Part shown: in pieces, positions 1 through 7,884 of the stretch | Position numbering within the stretch: position 1 is the first letter of the stretch | Layout of the letters: each line of letters starts with the position of its first letter | Source: JAIVGV01 sp035295985 | Lineage (GTDB): Bacteria > Acidobacteriota > Blastocatellia > Pyrinomonadales > Pyrinomonadaceae | Assembly: GCA_035295985.1 (NCBI GenBank) | Contig: DATHBT010000098.1 | Span: 1 to 7,884, forward strand | Reading direction: 5' to 3' | Length of the DNA: 7,884 nucleotides | Notes under the pieces: model-generated | Told to the model about the DNA's origin: nothing | Database searches by the model: none | What the model saw: only the letters and a program-made list of their open reading frames with translations | Made by a program: the position numbers and the translations under genes

Positions 1-2202
1 GAGGCGCGCGCGCGCATACAGGCCGAGCGCGACGAGTGCCCCGTGCTGTGGGAGCTGGTGGCGGACTTGCCGCGCGAGCTGTACAGCTTAGCCGCGCGCG
101 TCACCTCCAAGATTCTGCCGGGCGGCGAGCTGGACGACCGCGCCAGCCCGGAACTGGCGCGCATCCGCCACGAGATCAACCGCCTGCGCTCGTCGATCAC
201 GCGCTCGCTCGAAGGGTTGATGCGGCGGGCCGACGAGGCGATTCAGGACAGCCTGGTCACGGTCCGAAATGATCGCTACGTCATCCCCGTCCGCTCCGAT
301 CACCGCGGGCGCGTGGCGGGCGTCGCGCACGGCTTCTCGTCTTCCGGGCAGACCGTCTTCGTCGAGCCGCTTGAGACGATTGACGCGAACAACGAGCTGC
401 AAACGCTGCGCGAGGCCGAGGAGCGCGAGGTCACGCGCATACTCGCGACGCTGACCGACGACCTGCGCCGCGAGCTTCCCGCAATCGGGCGCGCGGCTGA
501 AGCGGTCGCGGAGTTGGACTTCGTCAGCGCGAAAGCGGTCATGGCCGCGCGCTTCCGTTGCGTCGAGCCGGAAGTCGGGGCCGACGCGCTCGAACTCGTA
601 GAGGCCCGCCACCCGTTGTTGGAAGAGAACCTGCGCGCCGCCGGGCGCGAGGTCGTGCCCGTCTCATTCCGGCTCGACGCCGAGCGGCCCGTGATGGTCA
701 TCTCCGGCGCGAACGCGGGCGGCAAGACCGTCGTCCTCAAGACCGCCGGCCTGCTCGCGCTCGCCGCGCTCTCCGGCCTGCACGTGCCGGCGCGCGAGGC
801 GCGCTTTCCGCTCTACGGCTCCGTGCTCGCGGACATCGGCGACCGCCAGTCGCTCGCCGCGAACCTCTCGACCTTCACGGCGCACGTCGCCAACATCAGC
901 CGGATGCTTGAGATTTGTCGCGAATCACACGGCCCGGCGCTCGTCCTCCTGGACGAGGCCGGCACGGGCACAGACCCGGAGGAAGGCTCGGCGCTCGGCG
1001 TCGCCGTCGTCGATCACTTCCGGCGGCGCTGCGGCGCGCACGTCGTTGCGACGACTCACTATTCGGGACTCAAGCAGTACGCGGCGAACGAGGAGGGCGT
1101 CTGGAACGCGAGTGTCGAGTTCGATGAGAAGACTTTGCAGCCGACCTACCGCCTGCTCGTCGGCCTCGCCGGCTCGTCTTCGGGTTTGGAGATCGCGCGG
1201 CGCTTCGGCTTCCCGCGCGAGATCATCGAGTCGGCCGCCTCTCGCGTCAACGAGTCGGCCCGCGCGGCGGCCGAGTACCTGCGACGCATCAAGCGCGAGG
1301 CCGAGGAGGCCGAGGCGCTGCGGCTCGCGCTGGAGGAGGAGCGGCGCGCGGTGGCCGAAAAATACGCCGCGCTCGAACGCGAGGCCGCGCGGCGCGACGC
1401 GGAGCGCGCACAGAAATTCGAGCGCGAGATGAGGGCCGGCCTCGCCGACTTCGAGCGGCGCTCGCAGGAACTGCTCTCGAAGATCGAAGACCGCGCCGAA
1501 AGAGTCCGCGTCGAGCGCGAGGCGGAGCGGCGCGCCGCGGAACTCCGGCGCGAGACGCGCCGCGCCGCCGAGCAGACGCGCGCGGGCGTCGCCGCCAAAA
1601 CCGTCGAGCAGCCCGGCGGCGTCCGCGTCGTCCGCAACACGGCCGCGCCGGAGACTTTCGCGGAAGCCGGCGCGCGGGGCGCGGAAGAGTTTCGGCCCGC
1701 GTCGCGAGCGCGCGACATCGCGAAGGGCGACACGGTGCGCCTGCGAACTTTCGGCAAGGTCGGCAAGGTCGAGACGGTGCGCGACGGCGAGGCCGAGGTG
1801 CTGGTCGGCCGCGTGCGCCTGCGCGAAAAGCTCACGAACCTTGAGCTGGTCGAGCGCGTAGCGCCGAAGGGCGAGGCGGCGCGCGGCCAGCAGCTCGAAC
1901 GCATGGCCGCCGCCTCGCGCGCCACCACGCAGGTGCGCCTCGCCCAGTCGAAGGCCGCGCCCGACGCCGAGCTGAACCTCATCGGCCGCACCACGGACGA
2001 GGCCGCGGACGAGACCGACAAGTTTCTGGACGAGGCTTTCTTGCACGGCCTCGCCCGCGTCCGCATCATCCACGGCCACGGCACGGGGGCGCTGCGCCGC
2101 GCCGTCGCCGAACTACTCAAAGGCCACCCGCACGTCGCCTCGTTCGCCCCGGCCCCACCCGATCAGGGAGGCGCTGGCGCGACTGTGGTTGAGTTGAAGT
2201 AA
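1..2202 (+). CDS. mutS2: Endonuclease MutS2, 5'-truncated by the window edge
   Basis: MutS2 is a homodimeric ABC-type ATPase with a C-terminal Smr domain. Family members suppress homologous recombination by acting on branched DNA and, in Bacillus, split collided ribosomes. The frame is open from base 1 (733 codons, stop TAA at 2200-2202); family length near 780-800 implies that roughly 60-110 N-terminal residues are missing. A GTG at 43 is internal, not the true start. Visible in order: the clamp/core region with DRASPELARIR; Walker A GANAGGKT (706-729); GDRQS and the NLSTFTAHV signature-like stretch (about 835-890); Walker B LVLLDEAGTG with Asp at 952 and Glu at 955; the switch histidine in TTHYSGLK (1057); a highly charged coiled coil (about 1243-1596); a KOW-like beta domain (about 1717-1857); and the Smr domain (about 1966-2199) with HGHGTG at 2071-2088. 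The usual LDxR/LDLHG motif of Smr reads LNLIG (1972-1986). There is no mismatch-binding domain I, so this is MutS2 rather than MutS1. It lies 38 bases before dnaG and may be co-transcribed with it. Confidence 0.96.
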   Translation, partial: EARARIQAERDECPVLWELVADLPRELYSLAARVTSKILPGGELDDRASPELARIRHEINRLRSSITRSLEGLMRRADEAIQDSLVTVRNDRYVIPVRSDHRGRVAGVAHGFSSSGQTVFVEPLETIDANNELQTLREAEEREVTRILATLTDDLRRELPAIGRAAEAVAELDFVSAKAVMAARFRCVEPEVGADALELVEARHPLLEENLRAAGREVVPVSFRLDAERPVMVISGANAGGKTVVLKTAGLLALAALSGLHVPAREARFPLYGSVLADIGDRQSLAANLSTFTAHVANISRMLEICRESHGPALVLLDEAGTGTDPEEGSALGVAVVDHFRRRCGAHVVATTHYSGLKQYAANEEGVWNASVEFDEKTLQPTYRLLVGLAGSSSGLEIARRFGFPREIIESAASRVNESARAAAEYLRRIKREAEEAEALRLALEEERRAVAEKYAALEREAARRDAERAQKFEREMRAGLADFERRSQELLSKIEDRAERVRVEREAERRAAELRRETRRAAEQTRAGVAAKTVEQPGGVRVVRNTAAPETFAEAGARGAEEFRPASRARDIAKGDTVRLRTFGKVGKVETVRDGEAEVLVGRVRLREKLTNLELVERVAPKGEAARGQQLERMAAASRATTQVRLAQSKAAPDAELNLIGRTTDEAADETDKFLDEAFLHGLARVRIIHGHGTGALRRAVAELLKGHPHVASFAPAPPDQGGAGATVVELK

Positions 2203-2240
2203 CTGGTTTCTCACGGCGAATCGGCCGGACAGGTACAGCG

Positions 2241-4067
2241 TTGCGCTACCCGCAGACATTCCTGGACGACCTCAGGCGGCAGGCCGACATCGTGCGCGTC
2301 ATCCAGGACTACGTGAGCCTGAAGAAGAAGGGCGCGAACTGGATGGCCTGCTGCCCGTTCCACCAGGAGAAGACGCCCTCATTCTCGGTCAACCCGGCGA
2401 AGGACATCTTCTACTGCTTCGGCTGCGGGAAGGGCGGGAACGTGTTCAAGTTCGTGATGGAGCTTGAGAACGTCTCGTTCCCCGAATCAGTCCGCATCGT
2501 GGCGGAGAAGTTCGGCGTACCCCTCCCCGTCATGCAGGAGGATCAGAAGTTCGAGGCGAGGCGCAAGGAGGCGGACGAGGTCGTCCAGCTCAACCAGTGG
2601 GCGCTCGAATGGTGGGAGCAGCAGTACGAGCAGTCTGCGGAGGCGAGGGCGGCGCGCGAGTACGTCGAGGGGCGCGGCATCACGGAGGAGACGCGCAAAA
2701 CTTTCCGGCTCGGCTACGCGCCCGACAGTTGGGACGCGCTCACCTCGCACCTCAAGCGCAAGGGCGCGACGCAGGCGCAGATCGAGCGCAGCGGTCTCGT
2801 GGTGAAAAAGGACGCGGGCGGGAGTTACGACCGCTTCCGCGGGCGCTTGATCTTCCCCGTGCTCGACGCGCAGGGGCGCGCGGTCGCCTTCGGCGCGCGC
2901 GTGCTGCCGGGCGGCGGCGAGCCGAAGTATCTGAATTCGCCGGAGACGGCGGCCTACACGAAGGGCCGCCACCTCTACGGGCTGCACCAGAACCGCGAGG
3001 AGATCAGGCGGAAAAAATTCGTCATCCTCGTCGAGGGCTACCTCGATCTGATAGTGCCCTACCAGTTCGGCGTGCGTAACTGCGTGGCGAGCCTCGGCAC
3101 GGCCCTGACCTCCGAGCAGGCGCGCTTGTTAAGCCGCTTCTCGCGGCGCGTGGTCGTCAACTACGACGGCGACCGCGCCGGCATCAGCGCCGCCAAGCGA
3201 GCCATCGAAGTCATGCTCCCGGAGGACTTCGAGATCAAGGTGCTCGTGCTCCCGGACGGGCAAGACCCGGACGAGTTCATCCGCGCGCACGGGGCCGAAA
3301 GCTACAATGAACGACGCGGCGCGGCGTCCGCCTTCATCCAGTTCGTGCTCGATCAGGCAGTCGCCGGGAGGAACCTGACGAACCCGCGCGACAAGGGCGA
3401 GGCGGTCAAGGAGGTCTTGCCGTTCGTGCGCGCCTTCCGCGACCGGATTCTGAAACGGGAGTATTTCGATCTCGCTATGGACTCGCTGCGCGTGGAGGAT
3501 CGGGCGCTGCGGCAGTCGCTCTGGAAGGACGTGAACGCGCAACCGCAGGCCGGGGCGGCTGCGGCCGAAGACGTGACGCGCAAAGTCGCGCGCGCCGAGA
3601 CGCAGCCCGTCACGGTCGCGGAGCAGCGCCTGCTCGAACTACTCGCGCACGACGCGGAGCTGCGCCGCCAGTTGTTGCCTTACGTCGAGCCGGAGGACTA
3701 CGAGGAGTTGCCGTCGGCCGCGGTGTTTCGCGCGCTGACCGAGATCGAGCGCGAAGAACTAGAGGTTGACTTCACGACGCTCGGCTCGCGCACCGAGGGC
3801 GACCCGGTGGCCGAAGACCTCGTGCCGCTCCTGCTCATGCACGAGCCGGAACGCGCCGAGGGCGAGGCGACCGACGCCGTGCTCGCCGAGGCCGAGAGCT
3901 GCCTCACCGCGCTGCGGCTGATGCGGATCGAGCGGCGGCTGAAAAACCTTCAGGCGGAGGTCGCCGCGGCCGACCGCGCGGGCGAGGCGGAGCGGCGCGA
4001 CCGGCTCGTGATGGAGCAGTTGGAGTGGACGCGCCGCCGTAACGCCCTGCTCCCGCGCGGGCAGTAA
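2241..4067 (+). CDS. dnaG: DNA primase DnaG
   Basis: DnaG makes the short RNA primers for Okazaki fragments and leading-strand starts, working with the replicative helicase DnaB. The 608 residues match the usual length. The N-terminal CHC2 zinc-binding domain (about 1-100) has the ligand set C38-x2-H41-x17-C59-x2-C62. The catalytic core (about 110-340) contains YLNSPET (231-237), KGRHLYGL (241-248), and a TOPRIM fold with the catalytic glutamate in VEGYLD (E265) and the metal-binding pair in YDGDRAG (D309, D311), followed by PDGQDPDEF (338-346). Residues from about 440 to 608 are helical and less conserved and correspond to the helicase-interaction domain. The start is TTG: no ATG or GTG nearby gives the expected N terminus (R-Y-P-Q-x-F-L-D-D-L), and an AGG at 2231-2233 lies seven bases upstream as a weak ribosome-binding site. 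No promoter is evident in the 38-base gap after mutS2, so transcription from upstream is likely. All key catalytic and zinc residues are present. Confidence 0.97.
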   Translation: MRYPQTFLDDLRRQADIVRVIQDYVSLKKKGANWMACCPFHQEKTPSFSVNPAKDIFYCFGCGKGGNVFKFVMELENVSFPESVRIVAEKFGVPLPVMQEDQKFEARRKEADEVVQLNQWALEWWEQQYEQSAEARAAREYVEGRGITEETRKTFRLGYAPDSWDALTSHLKRKGATQAQIERSGLVVKKDAGGSYDRFRGRLIFPVLDAQGRAVAFGARVLPGGGEPKYLNSPETAAYTKGRHLYGLHQNREEIRRKKFVILVEGYLDLIVPYQFGVRNCVASLGTALTSEQARLLSRFSRRVVVNYDGDRAGISAAKRAIEVMLPEDFEIKVLVLPDGQDPDEFIRAHGAESYNERRGAASAFIQFVLDQAVAGRNLTNPRDKGEAVKEVLPFVRAFRDRILKREYFDLAMDSLRVEDRALRQSLWKDVNAQPQAGAAAAEDVTRKVARAETQPVTVAEQRLLELLAHDAELRRQLLPYVEPEDYEELPSAAVFRALTEIEREELEVDFTTLGSRTEGDPVAEDLVPLLLMHEPERAEGEATDAVLAEAESCLTALRLMRIERRLKNLQAEVAAADRAGEAERRDRLVMEQLEWTRRRNALLPRGQ

Positions 4068-4088
4068 ATCCCGAACGACGCGCAGGGC

Positions 4089-4116
4089 TTGCCAAACCCG
4101 AATCCGAAACTACAAA
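4089..4116 (+). promoter_or_regulatory. Candidate sigma-70-type promoter for rpoD
   Basis: TTGCCA (4089-4094, five of six to the -35 consensus) and TACAAA (4111-4116, four of six to the -10 consensus) are separated by 16 bases. They sit in the dnaG-rpoD gap, in a patch clearly more AT-rich than the surrounding coding sequence. A start site near 4123 would leave a leader of about 45 bases before rpoD. This would let rpoD be transcribed independently of dnaG. The call is by eye; promoter consensus in this lineage is assumed to resemble the common vegetative type. Confidence 0.4.
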
Positions 4117-4151
4117 ATCCTCTGGCCCTATCCTTGGAAACTCCTCTTCGC

Positions 4152-4158
4152 GGGGTGA
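4152..4158 (+). promoter_or_regulatory. Shine-Dalgarno-like site that decides the rpoD start
   Basis: GGGGTGA ends ten bases before a GTG (4169) and sixteen before an in-frame ATG (4175). The spacing favours the GTG start, although ATG would remove only two residues (Met-Ser) and cannot be excluded. The match to the anti-Shine-Dalgarno sequence is partial (GGTGA/GGGTGA). Confidence 0.45.
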
Positions 4159-4168
4159 CGACGACAAA

Positions 4169-5929
<1,761 letters not shown>

Positions 5930-6041
5930 GCTGTACGGGCGGTTAGAATGTCCGGCGGGGCCGGTAGTCGGCGGTGCGGCTAAGTCGAAGCGCGCCAACC
6001 GATTCCCGGCCTCAGGCATCTAAAGACGGGCCAACCCCGCT
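5930..6041. other. Intergenic region between rpoD and the radical SAM gene
   Basis: This 112-base gap has only weak signals. TAGAAT at 5944-5949 resembles a -10 element (five of six), but no convincing -35 lies 16-18 bases upstream. A five-base-pair stem CCGGC/GCCGG with a three-base loop (5952-5964) is present, but no T-run follows, so it does not qualify as an intrinsic terminator. No strong Shine-Dalgarno sequence precedes the ATG at 6042. No small gene or RNA is recognisable. Confidence 0.4.
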
Positions 6042-7884
6042 ATGAAGAAGATCGTCGAGAGTTACAGGCGCAAGCTCGCCACCGAAAACGGCTACGTCGT
6101 CAAGCACGGCGCGCGGCTGCGCGTGGCCCTGTGCTACCCGAACGTATATGCGGTCGGGATGGCGAACCTCGGCTTCCACTCCGTTTACGAACTCTTCAAC
6201 AACACCCCGGAAGTCTCCTGCGAGCGCGTCTTCCTGCCCGACGAACGGGAGCTGCGCGAGTACGAGCGCACGCGCACGCCGCTGCTCTCTCTGGAGACGC
6301 AGACGCCGGTGCGCGACTTCGACGTGGTCGCCTTCTCCGTCTCCTTCGAGACCGACTATTTGAACCTCGCGCGGATGCTCCGGCTCGCGGGCGTGCCTCT
6401 GTGGTCGAAGGACAGAACCGAGCGCGACCCACTCGTCGTGATGGGCGGCGCGGCGTCGTTCCTCAACCCGGAGCCGGTCGCCGAGTTCGCCGACGTGATC
6501 GGCGTCGGCGAGGGCGAGGTACTCGTCCCGCAACTGTTAGACACGATTTTCGACAACGAGGGGACGAAGGATGACCTGCTGCTCGCGCTAGCGCGCCGGG
6601 GCCGCGGCTTCTACGTGCCGTCGCTCTACGAGGTCACGTACCACGCGGACGGGACGGTCGAAGCCTACACGCCGAGGCAGCCGGGCGTTCCCCTCCGCGT
6701 CGGCCGCGCGGTCGCGGCGGAGAATCCGAAGGAAGGCACGCTGCGCAGGGCGATGCGGCGCGGCGATGTGGAGATCGCGGAAGCCTTGCGCGAGCGGGAC
6801 GTGTTCGCGCCCTCGACCGTCGTGTGGGCGCCCGAGGCCGAGATGGGCGAGCGGTTCCTCGTCGAGATTTCGCGCGGGTGCTCGCAGGGGTGCCGGTTCT
6901 GCTGGGCGGGTTTCAACTACTGGCCGCCGCGCGTCGTGCCGGCGCGCGACATTCTGGCGAAGGCGCGCGAGTGGCGCGGCAAAACCGACCGCATCGGCCT
7001 GGTCTCGACGGCCGTCTGCGACCACCCCGAAATCAGCGAAATCCTGCAAGGGCTTCGCGCGATGGACTACCGCATCTCGGTCTCGTCGCTCCGGCTCGAT
7101 CAGATCGAAGACGAGTTGCTGGACGCGCTCGTCGAATCGCGCGATCAGCAGATCGCCGTCGCGCCGGAGACGGGGTCGGATCGCCTGCGGAAGGTCATTA
7201 ACAAGAATCTGACGAATGACGAGATAGTGGAAATCTGCGGCTCGGTCTTCGACCGCGGGATGCTGACCGTCAAGCTGTATTTGATGGTCGGGCTGCCGAC
7301 CGAGACCGACGAGGACTTGGACGAGATGATCGCGCTCGTCGAGCGCATCAAGGATCGGATGCTCGAAGCGGGCAAGCGGTTCGGGCGCGCGGGGAAGATC
7401 ATCCCGGCGCTGAACGGGTTCGTGCCGAAGCCGAACACGCCGTTCCAGTGGGAGCCGATCTGCGGGGAGCGTGAACTCAAGCGCCGGCTCAAGTACGTCT
7501 CGAAGCTGCTCGCTAAAATTCCGAACGTCGAGGTGCGCGTCATGTCCGCGCGCATCGCGCACGAGCAGGCGCTCTTCTCTTCGGGCGACCGTAGCGTCTC
7601 GCGCGTCATCGAGCGGATGGCCGCGAACGGCGGCGACCTGCACGCGGCGCTGCGGGAGACGGGGACGGACGCCGCGTTCCACACCGAGCGCGCGCGTTCT
7701 TACGACGAAACACTTCCGTGGGAGATCGTCGAGACGGGGCAGGGCCGCGAGTTCTTCCAGCGGGAGCACGAGAGAGCGCAGGTCGCGAAGTCAACCGCGC
7801 CGTGCCCCTCGGTCAGCCAGTGCCAGCGTTGCGGCGTGTGCCCGACGACGTGGTTGGCTTCGGCCGCGCCCGCGCTCGTGCAGT
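6042..7884 (+). CDS. B12-binding-type radical SAM protein (TIGR03960-like), 3'-truncated by the window edge
   Basis: The frame is open from ATG at 6042 to the last base (614 codons) with no stop or frameshift. An in-frame TAA at 6021-6023 and no other start codon between them fix the N terminus. Radical SAM enzymes use a [4Fe-4S] cluster to cleave S-adenosylmethionine into a reactive radical. Residues about 25-180 look like a Rossmann-type cobalamin-binding domain (RVALCYPNVYAVGMANLG at 27-44, DVVAFSVSFETD, VMGGAASFLNPEP at 134-145, GVGEGE at 154-159). The usual DxHxxG motif reads NVYAVG (34-39), with no histidine. The radical SAM core follows with C280-x3-C284-x2-C287 (CSQGCRFC), then APETGSDRLR (374-383) and LYLMVGLPTETDED (412-425). 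Near the truncated end is a cysteine cluster, C588-x5-C594-x2-C597-x2-C600. The overall pattern matches the TIGR03960 family as I remember it; its substrate is unknown. Family members are often next to or fused with a TIGR03936/DUF2344 partner, which may lie just past the window. A tRNA- or ribosome-related role is only inference from such contexts. Confidence 0.88.
   Translation, partial: MKKIVESYRRKLATENGYVVKHGARLRVALCYPNVYAVGMANLGFHSVYELFNNTPEVSCERVFLPDERELREYERTRTPLLSLETQTPVRDFDVVAFSVSFETDYLNLARMLRLAGVPLWSKDRTERDPLVVMGGAASFLNPEPVAEFADVIGVGEGEVLVPQLLDTIFDNEGTKDDLLLALARRGRGFYVPSLYEVTYHADGTVEAYTPRQPGVPLRVGRAVAAENPKEGTLRRAMRRGDVEIAEALRERDVFAPSTVVWAPEAEMGERFLVEISRGCSQGCRFCWAGFNYWPPRVVPARDILAKAREWRGKTDRIGLVSTAVCDHPEISEILQGLRAMDYRISVSSLRLDQIEDELLDALVESRDQQIAVAPETGSDRLRKVINKNLTNDEIVEICGSVFDRGMLTVKLYLMVGLPTETDEDLDEMIALVERIKDRMLEAGKRFGRAGKIIPALNGFVPKPNTPFQWEPICGERELKRRLKYVSKLLAKIPNVEVRVMSARIAHEQALFSSGDRSVSRVIERMAANGGDLHAALRETGTDAAFHTERARSYDETLPWEIVETGQGREFFQREHERAQVAKSTAPCPSVSQCQRCGVCPTTWLASAAPALVQ

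Noticed and set aside
43..45. GTG as the mutS2 start
   Set aside because: The frame is open upstream to base 1 and the encoded residues continue the family sequence, so the gene is truncated by the window edge rather than starting here.
1243..1596. Repetitive GAG/GCG/CGC-rich stretch as a DNA repeat array
   Set aside because: The repetition is irregular and explained by Glu/Ala/Arg-rich coiled-coil coding in MutS2 with GC-biased codons.
925..2120. Two long overlapping minus-strand open frames (384 and 324 codons) opposite mutS2
   Set aside because: They are shadows of the mutS2 coiled-coil and Smr coding sequence. The compositions are low in complexity and there is no promoter or ribosome-binding site.
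2203..2240. A promoter or small RNA in the mutS2-dnaG gap
   Set aside because: The gap is only 38 bases with no paired -35/-10 hexamers and no convincing hairpin.
4047..4064. Inverted repeat around CTGC...CCGCGCGG...GCAG overlapping the end of dnaG as a terminator
   Set aside because: The pairing is short and bulged, overlaps coding sequence and the stop codon, and is not followed by a T-run.
5952..5964. CCGGC-GGG-GCCGG stem-loop as a terminator after rpoD
   Set aside because: The stem has only five base pairs and no T-run follows. Such short GC stems are expected by chance at this GC content.
6588..7769. Open frame of 393 codons on the minus strand opposite the radical SAM gene
   Set aside because: The plus-strand frame has clear family motifs throughout. 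The antisense protein is an Arg/Leu/Asp-rich sequence without recognisable motifs, as expected from GC-rich codon bias.

Overview
This is a gene-dense, very GC-rich (roughly two thirds G+C by eye) bacterial chromosomal window. All genes are on the + strand and nearly all of it is coding. It carries core housekeeping genes with no sign of mobile DNA, CRISPR, tRNA or rRNA. The dnaG-rpoD pair, the style of the RpoD protein (an acidic region 1.1 followed by a long non-conserved region) and the MutS2 sequence suggest an Acidobacteriota-type organism, possibly Blastocatellia. That placement rests on remembered family resemblance and is only moderately confident.

Layout: (1) bases 1-2202, the 3' part of mutS2, whose start lies before the window. 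(2) Bases 2241-4067, dnaG (primase), beginning with a TTG codon 38 bases after mutS2. (3) A 101-base gap, visibly more AT-rich than the rest, with a plausible vegetative promoter and a Shine-Dalgarno-like GGGGTGA. (4) Bases 4169-5929, rpoD, the primary sigma factor. (5) A 112-base gap with only weak signals. (6) From 6042 to the end of the window, an uninterrupted but 3'-truncated gene for a radical SAM protein with a degenerate cobalamin-binding-type N-terminal domain (the TIGR03960-like family, function unknown).

Functionally, dnaG and rpoD form the core of the classical macromolecular-synthesis operon, coupling replication priming to transcription initiation. Here rpsU, its usual first gene in proteobacteria, is not next to dnaG. 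Instead mutS2 (recombination suppression and/or collided-ribosome rescue) precedes dnaG. The radical SAM gene is probably a separate unit or a weakly coupled read-through gene.

I found no clear new multi-gene system. The points most worth checking are residue-level departures in known families: a non-canonical LDxR motif in the MutS2 Smr domain, a cobalamin-domain motif lacking its histidine plus a C-terminal cysteine cluster in the radical SAM protein, and a recent-looking 18-bp in-frame duplication in the acidic part of rpoD.
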